DNA from: Spirilliplanes yamanashiensis
Lineage (GTDB): Bacteria; Actinomycetota; Actinomycetes; Mycobacteriales; Micromonosporaceae
NCBI RefSeq assembly: GCF_016863475.1
Contig: NZ_BOOY01000025.1
Span: 1-64,000 of the forward strand
Length of the DNA: 64,000 nucleotides
Reading direction: 5' to 3'
In this document: in pieces, positions 37,292 through 47,539 of the stretch
Layout of the letters: every line of letters begins with the position of its first letter
Position numbering within the stretch: the stretch's first letter is position 1
Notes under the pieces: generated by a model
Databases searched by the model: none
Seen by the model: only the letters and a program-made list of their open reading frames with translations
Told to the model about the DNA's origin: nothing
Position numbers and translations under genes: made by a program

Positions 37292-37514
37292 CGACATTCG
37301 AATCCCGTATGACCACGGTCACCGCTACCGTGCCGCATCCGTGCGGCGCACTCAAGGACCGCCGGATCGGACGGGATCGCGCGCCTCTTCGGGCAGGCGT
37401 TGAACCCCCGCCATCCGCCGCTCGCGGGCACTGTCGGCACACCGACCGGTTGGGGGTCGTCCGAACGGGCCGAATAGGTGGCGGTCGCTGCCATGGACGG
37501 CCTAGCGTCGGGTG

Positions 37515-38147
37515 ATGGCCCTTTCGCACGTGGTGGTGCTGACGGTGACGCTCTTCGCGTTGCTCTGCCTGCCGTGCGTCGTGGCCGTCATCCTCTGCGC
37601 GGACGAGCTGCTCGAGCGGGCCGCCCGCCGCTGGCACGGGCGACGGGCGCGGCGCGCGCTACGGCGGCTGGACCGGCACCTCGACAACGACCGCCCGGTG
37701 CCGCTGCCCCGCTTCGAGGAGCCGGCGCCGCCCGTGGTGCCCGGACCCGCCGCCGAGACCCCGTCCGGTGACGAGCCGACGGTGGAGATCACCGGCGTGG
37801 TGGTGCCCGGCATCACCGGGACGCCGCCGCAGCCGCGCACGCCCGGCGACACCCAGGACTGGTCGGCGGCGGCGCGCACCCCGTCCATCGAGCAGATCGC
37901 CGCGGACCTGCGGCGGCTGCACCGGCAGCGGTCGGCGGGCCCGACCACCGAGTCGACGGCGTGGCTGCTGGCGGTGCGCCGCGCGTACGACGACCGGCTG
38001 TGCCTGGCCTGCTCGTGCCTCGGGGTGCCGGAGCACCTGAACGAGCTGGACGGGCTGGACCGCGAGATCGAACGGGTGCGGGTCGAGGGTGAGCTGGAGG
38101 CCGCCGGCCTGGTGCTGCGCACCGCCACCGACCGGCAGGCCCCGTAG
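37515..38147 (+). CDS. Membrane-anchored hypothetical protein
   Basis: 210 aa from ATG at 37515, placed 6 nt after TAGCGT, consistent with a leaderless start. The N-terminal helix (VVVLTVTLFALLCLPCVVAVILC) is followed by an Arg-rich stretch (RRWHGRRARRALRRLDRH), a Pro-rich linker and a helical C-terminal domain with IEQIAADLRRLHRQR and VRRAYDDRLCLACSCLGV. No family recognised. It may be exposed to the cytosol through its basic region. The gene is convergent with the ABC permease, 2 bp between stops. Confidence 0.75.
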   Translation: MALSHVVVLTVTLFALLCLPCVVAVILCADELLERAARRWHGRRARRALRRLDRHLDNDRPVPLPRFEEPAPPVVPGPAAETPSGDEPTVEITGVVVPGITGTPPQPRTPGDTQDWSAAARTPSIEQIAADLRRLHRQRSAGPTTESTAWLLAVRRAYDDRLCLACSCLGVPEHLNELDGLDREIERVRVEGELEAAGLVLRTATDRQAP

Positions 38148-38149
38148 CG

Positions 38150-38911
38150 TCAGCCCTCGCGGGTGTAGGCGAGCACGGCCAGCGGGCAGAACACGGCGAC
38201 CAGCCCGGCGGACCACAGCAGCGTGGCGGTGACCGGCGCGGCCGCGGGCGCGCCGGCGAGCAGGGCCCGGCAGGCGTCCATCGCGTGGGTCACCGGGTTG
38301 ACGCCGGCCCAGGCGCCGAGCCAGCCGGGCAGGGTGGCGACGGGCGCGGCCAGGCTGGTGCCGAGCTGCAGCGGCAGCAGGGCGATGAAGCTGAACGCCA
38401 GGACCGCGCTCTCGTTGCGGGCCAGGGCGCCGATCCAGACCGCCACCCAGCTCAGCGCGAAGCCGAAGGTGACGGCGAGCCCGGCGGCCGCGAGCGCCGC
38501 GACGGGCCCGCCCTGGGGGCGGAACCCGAGCAGGGACGCCACGGCGAACAGGGCGGCGACGGCGACCAGGTAGCGGGCGACGTCGGCGAGCACCGAGCCG
38601 AGCAGCGGCGCGACCCGGGCGATCGGCATGCTGCGCAGCCGGTCGGTGACGCCGTTCCGCAGGTCGGCGGCCAGGCCGGCGCCGGTGGACAGCAGCCCGG
38701 CCAGGCCGGCGCCCATGACGAGGATGCCGGGGAACAGGTACTGCAGGTAGTCGCCGGTGGAGCCGCTGACGGCGCCGCCGAACAGGTACAGGAACAGCAC
38801 CAGGAACAGCGTCGGCGTGACGATGGCGTTGACGGCGGGGCCGGGGTTGCGGGCGGACTTGGCCAGGCTGCGGCCCGCGAGCACCCAGCCGTGCCGGGCC
38901 AGGGTGGTCAT
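38150..38911 (-). CDS. ABC-2 type transporter permease (DrrB-like)
   Basis: 253 aa, six hydrophobic helices. TPTLFLVLFLYLFGGAV, the GVTDRLRSMPIARVAPLLG loop and WLGAWAGVNPVTHAMDACRALL are typical of DrrB-type exporters. It overlaps the ATPase gene by ATGA. With that ATPase it forms a drug-exporter pair, probably controlled by the divergent TetR-like gene. It is a paralogue of the 4.3-kb permease but only distantly similar. Confidence 0.92.
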   Translation of the reverse strand: MTTLARHGWVLAGRSLAKSARNPGPAVNAIVTPTLFLVLFLYLFGGAVSGSTGDYLQYLFPGILVMGAGLAGLLSTGAGLAADLRNGVTDRLRSMPIARVAPLLGSVLADVARYLVAVAALFAVASLLGFRPQGGPVAALAAAGLAVTFGFALSWVAVWIGALARNESAVLAFSFIALLPLQLGTSLAAPVATLPGWLGAWAGVNPVTHAMDACRALLAGAPAAAPVTATLLWSAGLVAVFCPLAVLAYTREG

Positions 38912-39858
38912 GCGGCCTCCTTCGTGGAGCCGACGAGGGCGTGGAAGACCTCGTCGAGGCTGGGCAGGCGCAGGGCGAACTCGGCGACGGTGATGTCGCG
39001 GTCGCGCAGGGCCCGGGCGGCGTCGAGCAGGACGGCGTCGCCGTCGACGGGGACGACGAGCTCGCCGCCGGCGCGGTCGGCGGGGCGCCCGGCGACGCGG
39101 GCCAGCAGGTCGGCGACCGCGGGCGCGTCGGACGGGTCGGCGGGGCGTACCGCGAGGGTCTGGCCGCCGACGACGCGCTTGAGGGCGGCGGGGGTGTCGC
39201 AGGCGACGACCCGGCCCCGGTCGACGACCGCGACGGTGTCGGCGAGCGCGTCGGCCTCCTCCAGGTACTGGGTGGTGAGCAGGACGGTCACGCCGTCGTC
39301 GCGCAGCCGGCGGACGGTGCGCCACAGCTCGTCGCGGCGGCCGGGGTCGAGCCCGGCGGACGGCTCGTCGAGGAACAGCACGCGGGGGCGGCCGACGAGG
39401 CTGGCGGCGAGGTCGAGGCGCCGGCGCATGCCGCCCGAGTAGGTGGCGACCCGGCGGCCGGCGGCCTCGGTGAGGTCGAAGCGGTCGAGCAGCTCGCGGG
39501 CGCGGGCGACGGCGTCGGCGCGGCGCAGGTCGAGCAGCCGTCCGACGAGGACGAGGTTGGCCAGGCCGGTCAGCTCGTCGTCGACGGTGGCGTGCTGGCC
39601 GGCCAGGGCGATGAGGCGGCGGACGCGGGCGGCGTCGCGCACGACGTCGTGGCCGCCGACCGCCGCGCGCCCGGCGTCGGGGCGCAGCAGGGTGGCGAGG
39701 ACGCGCACGGCGGTGGTCTTGCCGGCGCCGTTCGGGCCGAGGACGCCGAGGACCGTCCCGGCCGGGGCGGCGAGGTCGACGCCGTCGAGGGCGGTGGTCC
39801 GCCCGAACCGTTTGACGAGGCCGAAAGCCTCAAAACCGAACTCAGATGATGTCACCAT
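38908..39858 (-). CDS. ABC-2 type exporter ATP-binding protein (DrrA-like)
   Basis: 316 aa from ATG at 39858 (GTG at 39855 possible). Walker A GPNGAGKTTAV, signature YSGGMRRRLDLAASL, Walker B VLFLDEPSAGLD and switch TTQYLEEADALAD are intact, and a C-terminal domain ends with LPSLDEVFHALVGSTKEA. It powers export through the overlapping permease gene. It is divergent from the TetR gene across only 50 bp. Confidence 0.94.
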   Translation of the reverse strand: MVTSSEFGFEAFGLVKRFGRTTALDGVDLAAPAGTVLGVLGPNGAGKTTAVRVLATLLRPDAGRAAVGGHDVVRDAARVRRLIALAGQHATVDDELTGLANLVLVGRLLDLRRADAVARARELLDRFDLTEAAGRRVATYSGGMRRRLDLAASLVGRPRVLFLDEPSAGLDPGRRDELWRTVRRLRDDGVTVLLTTQYLEEADALADTVAVVDRGRVVACDTPAALKRVVGGQTLAVRPADPSDAPAVADLLARVAGRPADRAGGELVVPVDGDAVLLDAARALRDRDITVAEFALRLPSLDEVFHALVGSTKEAA

Positions 39859-39869
39859 TCGGATGTTGT

Positions 39870-39917
39870 CAGTATCGCGCCCGCGTGGCAAGCCAGTATT
39901 GTGAGCGCGTGGCAAGA
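39870..39917. promoter_or_regulatory. Tandem 24-bp repeat between TetR and exporter genes
   Basis: Two 24-bp units (39870-39893 and 39894-39917) share CAGTAT at the start and CGCGTGGCAAG near the end. The second unit contains the TetR -10-like TATTGT and the GTG start; the first could be a duplicate of the promoter-start region. The repeat covers the whole intergenic control zone and is a probable TetR operator. Confidence 0.55.
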
Positions 39918-40952
39918 CTGAACCGGGCCGAACAGCAGGCCCTCACCCGGGCGCGCGTCCTCGCCGCCGCGCAGGACGAGTTCACCGAGCTCGGCTTCCG
40001 CGACGCCAAGGTCGACCGCATCGCCGAGCGCGCCGACCTCACCCGCGGCGCGGTCTACTCCAACTTCCCGAGCAAGCTCGGGCTGTTCCTGGCCGTGCTC
40101 GTCGACCGGCCCGGCGAGCCGCCGCAGGGCCCGCCGGGCGAGACGCCCGCCGCGGCGCTCGGCGCGTTCGCCCGGGCCTGGATCGGCCGGCTGCCGCTGT
40201 CGCAGGAGTCCCGCACCCCCGCCGGGCTGCGCGGACTCGTCCTCGCCGAGGCGCTCGCCGACGACCGGCTGCGGCAGGCGTTCGCCCAGGCCATGCAGCT
40301 CGACGCGGTGCTGCTCGGGCTCGCCCTGGAGGAGGTCGGGCTCAGCGCCACCCGGCAGGTCCGGGCCGCCGAGCAGGCGCTCACCGTGCTGCACGGCGCC
40401 GGCCAGCTCGCCGCCGCCGCGCCCGGCTTCGCCGACCCGTGGGACATGGTGGGCGTGTGCCGGGCGCTCGCCGCCCACCCCGGCGACACCTGGGACCCGC
40501 CGCACCTGCCGTTCGTGCCGCCCGCCACCGCCGCCGACGCGCCGTGGGAGCCGCCCGCCGCCCACGACGCCGTCACCGGCGAGCCGTCCGACCTGGGCCG
40601 CGACGGCGTCGTCGCCGTCCTCGGCGCGCACCGGCTCGGCGCCGCCGAGGAGGCCGTGCGCGCCGCCCGCCCCGGCGACGCCGTCACCGTCGCCGTCGTC
40701 TCCGGCGACCCCGGGGAACTGGGCCGGCTGGTCCGGTTCGCCGTGGACGACCTGATGGCCTGCGTGCGGGCCGCGTTCCCGCGCCGGGCCTGGCCCCGGC
40801 TCGCGGTCGTGCTCGACGACGCCGGGGCCGTGGCCGCCGCGGCGGGCGTCCCGGCCGGCGACGGCACCCAGACCGCGGTGCGGGTCGCGGGCGGCCGGGT
40901 CGTCGCCCGCGCCGACGGCTACGGCGCCGCGCACGCCGCCGCGTCCGCGTAG
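39909..40952 (+). CDS. TetR-family regulator with extra C-terminal domain
   Basis: 347 aa, far longer than the usual 190-230. The HTH (about 12-58) is ALTRARVLAAAQDEFTELGF with RGAVYSNFPSKLGLF. The ligand domain follows to about 215. The last 115 residues (about 230-345) look like a thioredoxin-fold module (GVVAVLGAHRLG, RLAVVLDDAGAVAAAAGVP, TQTAVRVAGGRVVARADGYG) but lack a CxxC pair. GTG at 39909 is 6 nt after TATTGT, suggesting a leaderless message. It probably represses the divergent DrrAB-like exporter. Confidence 0.85.
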   Translation: MARLNRAEQQALTRARVLAAAQDEFTELGFRDAKVDRIAERADLTRGAVYSNFPSKLGLFLAVLVDRPGEPPQGPPGETPAAALGAFARAWIGRLPLSQESRTPAGLRGLVLAEALADDRLRQAFAQAMQLDAVLLGLALEEVGLSATRQVRAAEQALTVLHGAGQLAAAAPGFADPWDMVGVCRALAAHPGDTWDPPHLPFVPPATAADAPWEPPAAHDAVTGEPSDLGRDGVVAVLGAHRLGAAEEAVRAARPGDAVTVAVVSGDPGELGRLVRFAVDDLMACVRAAFPRRAWPRLAVVLDDAGAVAAAAGVPAGDGTQTAVRVAGGRVVARADGYGAAHAAASA

Positions 40953-40962
40953 GGTCCGCTCT

Positions 40963-41508
40963 GTGCGGCTGTTCGTCGGCGTGTTCCCGCCGCCCGCGGC
41001 CCGGGACGACCTGGCCCGGGCCGTCGCCGGCCTGCACGTGGCCACCGCCGCGGTCAACACCCGGCTCGTCCCGCCGGAGCGCCGGCACGTCACGCTGGCG
41101 TTCCTCGGCGAGGTCGACGAGCACCGGCTCCCCGCCGCGGCCGACGCGCTGACCGGGGTGGCCGTCGAGCCGCCGGAGCTGCGCATCGCCGGCGGCGGGC
41201 GGTTCGGCCGCGGCCGGTTCACGCTGCTGTGGGCCGGCGTCGACGGCGACCTCGACCCGCTCGCCGGCGCGGTCCGGGCGGCGCTGCGCCGGGCCCGGCT
41301 GCCGTTCGACCGCAAGCCGTTCCGGCCGCACCTCACCCTCGCCCGGCCCGGCGACCGGCTCACCCGCGAGCAGGTCGACGCCGACCGCGACGCGCTCGGC
41401 CGCTACGCCGGTCCGCCGTGGACGGCCGGCGAGATCGCCCTGGTGGAGAGCCGCAACGGCCCGCACCCCGGTTACGAGGTGCGGGCCGTCGGACGGCTGT
41501 CGGGCTAG
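40963..41508 (+). CDS. thpR: RNA 2-prime,3-prime-cyclic phosphodiesterase ThpR
   Basis: 181 aa. Two HxT motifs of the 2H phosphoesterase family are present: HVTL at His42 and HLTL at His123. LFVGVFPP at the N-terminus is typical of LigT/ThpR. The enzyme opens cyclic phosphates on RNA ends and is sometimes annotated as 2-prime-5-prime ligase. The GTG lies 7 nt after TAGGGT, the leaderless pattern. Its stop shares the CTAG palindrome with the stop of the convergent sepH gene. Confidence 0.92.
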   Translation: MRLFVGVFPPPAARDDLARAVAGLHVATAAVNTRLVPPERRHVTLAFLGEVDEHRLPAAADALTGVAVEPPELRIAGGGRFGRGRFTLLWAGVDGDLDPLAGAVRAALRRARLPFDRKPFRPHLTLARPGDRLTREQVDADRDALGRYAGPPWTAGEIALVESRNGPHPGYEVRAVGRLSG

Positions 41509-42587
41509 CTGGACTCGCGGGCCGCGGGACCCCCGCCGAACAGGACGTCGTCCCAGCTCGGCAGGCGCTTGCGGGCCTTCGCCGGGTCGCCGGACGCCTC
41601 GCCGGCGCCCTGCTGCTGACCCTGGCCGCCGCTGCTCGGGGTGCGCCGGGGGCGCAGGACCGCGAGCGACGGCACCGCCGGCACCTCCTTCGGCAGGTCG
41701 GCGTCGTCGTCGAACGCGGAACCGGCGCCGCCGCCCAGCAGCGCCGCGGCGCCCCCGGAGACCGGCTGCGAGCGGCGTACCGGCTCGTTGGTGTCGAGGC
41801 CGCGGCCGGACGACTGGCCGAGCGGCCGGTCGAGCGAGGCCAGCAGCGCGTCGCGCCCGGCGCGGATCGGGTCGCGGCCCGGGCGCGGGGCCGTGGTCGT
41901 CTCCGCCGCGGCCGCGGGCAGGCCGTGGCCGCCGCGGGCGGGCTCGCCGCGCACCGGCAGGCCGTGCCCGCGCGGCGGCTCCACCGGCTCCTGCCCGAGG
42001 ATCGGCGTGGGGCGCTCGGCGCACAGGTACTGCGCCATGTCGTCGTGCGGGGCCACCAGCTGGCGGGTCTTGTCGAGATCCCACGCGGCCTGCGCCGTCG
42101 CCTTGCCGGACGGCCACGTGGCGACGATGCGCCAGGTGCCGTCCTCGCGGCGGAACGCGTCCCAGGAGATCTTCTCCGTGTCGATGCCGTGCTGGGCGAG
42201 GCGGCTGTCGACGACCTCGGCCAGCGGGGCGCCGGTGTCGGACGTCTTCAGCCGGGTGCGGCGGGCGTGCTGCGCGAGCATCGCGCGCTCCTGCAGCACC
42301 GGGCCCGCGTAGCGCAGCACGCGGTCGACCGGCACGCCCGCGATGCGGGCGACCTCCTCCGCGCTCTCGCCGGAGCGGATGCGCGCCTGGATGTCGCGGG
42401 GCGACAGCGACGGCACCATGTCGTGGGCGTGCGACGTGGGCGAACTCGCCGGAGCGCCGGCGTGGTCACCGCCCATGGCGCCGCTGACGCGTTCATCGAT
42501 GGGGAGCGCGAGGAGCCGGCCGACCTCGTCGGCGAGCACCAAGGCCTGGCCGTCCTCGGAGAGGGCGACGAAGCGTACTGGCCGCAT
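41505..42587 (-). CDS. sepH: Septation protein SepH
   Basis: 360 aa from ATG at 42587 with GGAGG upstream. The N-terminal DUF3071 region has VRFVALSEDGQALVLADEVGR and a helix-turn-helix-like segment (SLSPRDIQARIRSGESAEEVARIAGVPVDRVLRYA). TWRIVATWPSGKATAQAAWDLD follows. The remaining C-terminal half is a disordered linker ending in the conserved RLPSWDDVLFGG. In Streptomyces SepH stimulates FtsZ assembly at division septa. The window contains no ftsZ. Confidence 0.93.
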   Translation of the reverse strand: MRPVRFVALSEDGQALVLADEVGRLLALPIDERVSGAMGGDHAGAPASSPTSHAHDMVPSLSPRDIQARIRSGESAEEVARIAGVPVDRVLRYAGPVLQERAMLAQHARRTRLKTSDTGAPLAEVVDSRLAQHGIDTEKISWDAFRREDGTWRIVATWPSGKATAQAAWDLDKTRQLVAPHDDMAQYLCAERPTPILGQEPVEPPRGHGLPVRGEPARGGHGLPAAAAETTTAPRPGRDPIRAGRDALLASLDRPLGQSSGRGLDTNEPVRRSQPVSGGAAALLGGGAGSAFDDDADLPKEVPAVPSLAVLRPRRTPSSGGQGQQQGAGEASGDPAKARKRLPSWDDVLFGGGPAARESS

Positions 42588-42721
42588 CGCGGTGCCTCCG
42601 TCCCGTGCTGGCCTGTGCTCCCGAGAGTGAGCCACACCCGGGCGCGTTGCCAACCACCGTACGCTGACGACTCACCCGATGGGGGTAAGCCACGCCGTCA
42701 ATGTCCAAACGTCGGTCCAGG

Positions 42722-43813
42722 CTAGAACGCCAGGTCCGCGGCCGCAGCCGAGAGGCCGTCGGCGGGTCCGACGACCACCTCGGTGGCATCCGCGGGCAGC
42801 CCGGGGGCCGCCGGGCCGAGGCGGCCGGTGCGCAGGTCGGCGCTGTGCAGCGACACCCCGGCGGGCGTCTCGCGCAGCACCGCGACGGTGTCCGGATCGG
42901 ACCAGCCGACCGGCGCGACGGTCTGGCCGGGTTCCACCGGCAGCCGCCCGGCGACCGCCGGGCCGCCCTCGCCGGTGGTCCACAGGGTGATCTCCGTGGC
43001 GCCGCGGGTGCAGGCCAGCGGGCGGCCCGCCAGCACCGGCGGCACGGCCGCGGCGCTCAGCCGGCCGGAGCACGACTGCCCGCGCGGGGCCGGGTCGCGG
43101 CGCCGCAGCGACCCCTCGGCGGAGTAGACCTCGAACTCCCGCGGCACCTCGACCGCGTCCACCGTGGCCACCGCGGCGAGCAGGGTGCCGTCGTCGCCCC
43201 ACCAGACCCGCAGCGCGCGGCGCAGCTCGCCCAGGCCCAGGCCGAACCGGTCGACCGCGCCGGTCACCGCGTCCACCACGGCCACGTCGGTGAAGCCCGG
43301 GTCGACGAACTCGTCGCCCACCGGGCCCGGCTCCAGGGCCACCACCAGCCGGGAGCCGTCCGGCGACCACTGCGCCGACCGCGGCTCGGCGGGCAGCCGC
43401 ACCAGGACGGTCGCGGGCCCGGTGAGCGCCGTCGCCTCCACCGCCAGCAGGGTCCGCTCGCGCTCGGGCGGCCGCACCGCCACCCGGTCCAGCGTGGGGG
43501 AGACGGCCAGGACGTCGGCGGCCGTCCGCCGGTGCCGGCCCGTCGCCGGGTCCAGCACCCACCAGGCGCCGTCGGCGTCGGCGTACGCGGCGGCCACGTG
43601 CTGACCGGCCGCCGGGGCGGCGGGCGGGGGCGCCGGGCGGCGCAGGCCCGACCACGGCAGCGCCGCCACGGCGACCAGCACGGCCACCGCCGCCGCCCCG
43701 AGCGCCGCGTTCCGGCGCCGCCGGCGGCGCAGCCCGCGCAGCGCCGCCGCGCCCAGGTCGACCGGGCGGCCCTCGTCGGCGAGGTCCCGCAGGGCGGTAC
43801 GGACGTCGTTCAT
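42722..43813 (-). CDS. Membrane-anchored propeller-like partner of ECF sigma factor
   Basis: 363 aa. A cytosolic stretch of about 35 residues (MNDVRTALRDLADEGRP, then basic RGLRRRRRR) precedes one membrane helix (about 36-55) and a large outside domain with WD40/TolB-like repeats such as SAQWSPDGSRLVVALE and VVDAVTGAVDRFGLG. The ATG overlaps the stop of the upstream sigma gene (ATGA). The arrangement mirrors the 88-1756 pair. It is a candidate anti-sigma or sensor but has no recognised anti-sigma domain. Confidence 0.82.
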   Translation of the reverse strand: MNDVRTALRDLADEGRPVDLGAAALRGLRRRRRRNAALGAAAVAVLVAVAALPWSGLRRPAPPPAAPAAGQHVAAAYADADGAWWVLDPATGRHRRTAADVLAVSPTLDRVAVRPPERERTLLAVEATALTGPATVLVRLPAEPRSAQWSPDGSRLVVALEPGPVGDEFVDPGFTDVAVVDAVTGAVDRFGLGLGELRRALRVWWGDDGTLLAAVATVDAVEVPREFEVYSAEGSLRRRDPAPRGQSCSGRLSAAAVPPVLAGRPLACTRGATEITLWTTGEGGPAVAGRLPVEPGQTVAPVGWSDPDTVAVLRETPAGVSLHSADLRTGRLGPAAPGLPADATEVVVGPADGLSAAAADLAF

Positions 43814-44310
43814 CGCGCCTCCTCCAGGGAACCGAGTTCCGGGCACAGCTCGCGGAGCCGGGCGAGGCCGCGCGACGCCTGGCTGGCGACCGTCTTCGGC
43901 GAGCAGCCGAGCAGCCGGGCCACCTCCGCCTCCGGCCGGTCCTCCAGGTAGCGCAGCACCAGCACGGCGCGCTGCCGCGGGCCCAGCCGGTCCAGCGCGG
44001 CGCGCAGGCTCAGCCGCAGCGCCACGCCCGCCGCCGGGTCGTCGGCGACCCGCTCCGGCGGCCGCGCCACCACGACCTCGCGCCGCTTCCAGCGCCGCCA
44101 CCAGGAGATCTGTTCGTGGTACATGACCGTGCGGGCGTACGCGCCGGGGTCGTCGATGCGGCGCCAGCGGGCCGCCACCCGTTCCAGCGCGGACTGCAAC
44201 AGGTCCTCCGCCGCCTGCTGCTGGCCGGTCAGCGCATACGCCACCCGGAACAGCGCCGGCGTCGCGGCGGCGACGAATGCCAGGAACTCCTGCTCGGTGC
44301 TCGGTCTCAC
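43810..44310 (-). CDS. SigE-family ECF sigma factor
   Basis: 166 aa from GTG at 44310 with GGAGG 5 nt upstream. Region 2 is FRVAYALTGQQQAAEDLLQSALERVAARW with RIDDPGAYARTVMYHEQISWWRR. Region 4 is LGPRQRAVLVLRYLEDRPEAEVARLLGCSPKTVASQASRGLARL. It resembles the sigma at 1238-1756 in length and region-4 layout. Co-translated with a membrane propeller-like protein, its likely controller. Confidence 0.92.
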   Translation of the reverse strand: MRPSTEQEFLAFVAAATPALFRVAYALTGQQQAAEDLLQSALERVAARWRRIDDPGAYARTVMYHEQISWWRRWKRREVVVARPPERVADDPAAGVALRLSLRAALDRLGPRQRAVLVLRYLEDRPEAEVARLLGCSPKTVASQASRGLARLRELCPELGSLEEAR

Positions 44311-44423
44311 GGCCACCTCCACCCCTGTCGAGGCGGGGGACGCCCCGGACCCTGCACGCGGGCGGGGGAATTGTCGCGCACCCCGGCCGAGCGGCGGGGC
44401 CGCCGCCGGGGCAGGATCGACCG

Positions 44424-45011
44424 GTGAGTGATCTCGTCGTCCACCTCGAGTCCTACCTCGGGCCGATCGTGGCCGGCAGCGGGGGCGGCGAGCGCACGCC
44501 CGAGGGCGTGCAGGTCCTGCGGTACGGGCCGGACCGGCCGTTCGACGGCGCGCTCACGCTGACCACGCTGGGCCTGTCGAACCACCACCTCGCCCAGCCG
44601 GGCGGCGCCGGGCTGCACCAGGAGCTGGTGCTGCACCTGCCCGCGGCCGACCCGCCCCGCAACGCCGCCGCGGTGCTGTTCCAGGTGGCGGGCCAGCTGG
44701 TCCGCTCCGGGCGCGGGCTGCTGCGCGGCGAGGTGCTGGGGCCGCACGGGCCGGTGTTCGGCACGGGCACCGTGACCGCCCTGTACGCGGCGGCGCCCGG
44801 CTACGTGCCGGACGGCTTCGGCGTGTGCCGCATGCCGGCGCGCACCGTGGTGCTGACCTGGCTGGTGCCGATCACGGCGGCGGAGGCGGCGTTCGTGGCG
44901 GCGCGCGGGTGGCAGGCGTTCGAGCGGGCACTGGTCGCCGAGGACCCGGACCTGACCGACCTGGGCCGCGCCTCGCTGGCCGCCGTACGCGACGGGGCGC
45001 CGCCGGAGTGA
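44424..45011 (+). CDS. Suppressor-of-fused (SUFU) domain protein
   Basis: 195 aa from GTG at 44424, 6 nt after CAGGAT (leaderless pattern). LHQELVLHLPAADPPRNAAAVLFQVAGQLV and the later VLTWLVPITAAEAAFVAARGWQAFE match the bacterial SUFU family. Bacterial members occur in immunity or toxin-linked loci in other taxa, but here there are no toxin genes. It is divergent from the sigma operon. Function is unknown. Confidence 0.75.
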   Translation: MSDLVVHLESYLGPIVAGSGGGERTPEGVQVLRYGPDRPFDGALTLTTLGLSNHHLAQPGGAGLHQELVLHLPAADPPRNAAAVLFQVAGQLVRSGRGLLRGEVLGPHGPVFGTGTVTALYAAAPGYVPDGFGVCRMPARTVVLTWLVPITAAEAAFVAARGWQAFERALVAEDPDLTDLGRASLAAVRDGAPPE

Positions 45012-45036
45012 CCGGCGACGCCCCGCGGAGCGTGCG

Positions 45037-46260
<1,224 letters not shown>

Positions 46261-46274
46261 TCAGGCTCGACACA

Positions 46275-47381
46275 TCAGACGTTGTGCGGGACGGCGTCCC
46301 AGCCCTCCACGTCCTGCGGCTTGCGCGGCTGCGGCCCCACGTAGAGCGCCGACGGGCGCACGATGCGGCCGAGCTTCTTCTGCTCGAGGATGTGCGCGCT
46401 CCACCCGGCGACGCGGGCGCAGGTGAACATCGACGTGAACATGTGCGCGGGGACCTCGGCGAAGTCGAGGACGACCGCGGACCAGAACTCGACGTTGGTG
46501 GCGAGCACCCGGTCGGGCTTGCGGGCGTGCAGCTCGGCCAGGGCGGCCTTCTCCAGCGCCTCGGCCACCTCGAAGCGGGGCGCGCCCAGCTCCTTGGCGG
46601 TGCGGCGCAGCACGCGGGCGCGCGGGTCCTCGGCGCGGTAGACCCGGTGGCCGAAGCCCATCAGGCGCTCGCCGCGGTCGAGGACGCCCTTGACGTAGCC
46701 CTCGGCGTCGCCGCTGCGCTCGACGGCCTCGATCATGTGCAGCACGCGCGACGGCGCGCCGCCGTGCAGCGGGCCGGACAGGGCGCCGATGCCGGACGAG
46801 ATGCAGGCCGCGGCGTCGGCGCCGGTGGAGGCGACGATGCGGGTGGTGAACGTCGAGGCGTTCAGGCCGTGCTCGGCGGCCGAGATGAAGTACGCGTCGA
46901 CGGCCTTGACGTGCCGCGGGTCGGGCTCGCCGCGCCAGCGCTTCATGAACCGCTCGACGATGGTGGTGGCCTTGTCGATGTCCTTCTGCGGCACGGCGGG
47001 CAGCCCGAGGCCGCGGGCGGCCTGCGCGACGAACGACAGCGCGGTGACCGACACCCGGGCCAGGTCGCTGCGGCACTGCTCGTCGCTGATGTCGAGCAGC
47101 TGGTCGAGGCCCCAGTACGGGGCGAGCATGGCCACCGCGGACTGGACGTCGACGCGGATGTCGCCGGAGTGCACCGGCACGGGGAACGGCTCCGCCGGGG
47201 GCAGCCCCGGGCCGAAGCGGCCGTCGACGAGCAGGGCCCACACGTTGCCGAAGGACACCTGGCCGATCAGGTCCTCGATGTCGACGCCGCGGTAGCGCAG
47301 GGCCCCGCCGGCCTTGTCGGGTTCGGCGATCTCGGTCTCGAAGGCGACCACGCCCTCCAGGCCCGGTTTGAAGTCGGACAT
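46275..47381 (-). CDS. Citrate synthase (type 2, actinobacterial)
   Basis: 368 aa from ATG at 47381 with GGAGAG upstream. Active-site segments GPLHGGAPSRV and MGFGHRVYRAEDPRARVL supply the catalytic histidines, and VVLDFAEVP the catalytic Asp. It condenses oxaloacetate with acetyl-CoA at the entry of the TCA cycle. It is upstream of serC and divergent from pdxH, an order I recall from other actinomycetes. Confidence 0.93.
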   Translation of the reverse strand: MSDFKPGLEGVVAFETEIAEPDKAGGALRYRGVDIEDLIGQVSFGNVWALLVDGRFGPGLPPAEPFPVPVHSGDIRVDVQSAVAMLAPYWGLDQLLDISDEQCRSDLARVSVTALSFVAQAARGLGLPAVPQKDIDKATTIVERFMKRWRGEPDPRHVKAVDAYFISAAEHGLNASTFTTRIVASTGADAAACISSGIGALSGPLHGGAPSRVLHMIEAVERSGDAEGYVKGVLDRGERLMGFGHRVYRAEDPRARVLRRTAKELGAPRFEVAEALEKAALAELHARKPDRVLATNVEFWSAVVLDFAEVPAHMFTSMFTCARVAGWSAHILEQKKLGRIVRPSALYVGPQPRKPQDVEGWDAVPHNV

Positions 47382-47539
47382 GTCTCGCTCTCCTGGATAT
47401 GGTTCGTCCGCACTGACGGGCCCCGGTCCGGCCTTGCCGTTCATTGTCGAGAAGACCCGTGGGCCGAGAGGCGATGTCTTGTCATCTTGCCCGTTGGGTA
47501 AGCGACAGGTCGACCCGAAGCGGCACGAGGAGGCACACC

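Noticed and set aside
37290-37312. tRNA T-arm (ATTCGAATCCCG)
   Set aside because: No matching acceptor, D or anticodon arms could be built around it.
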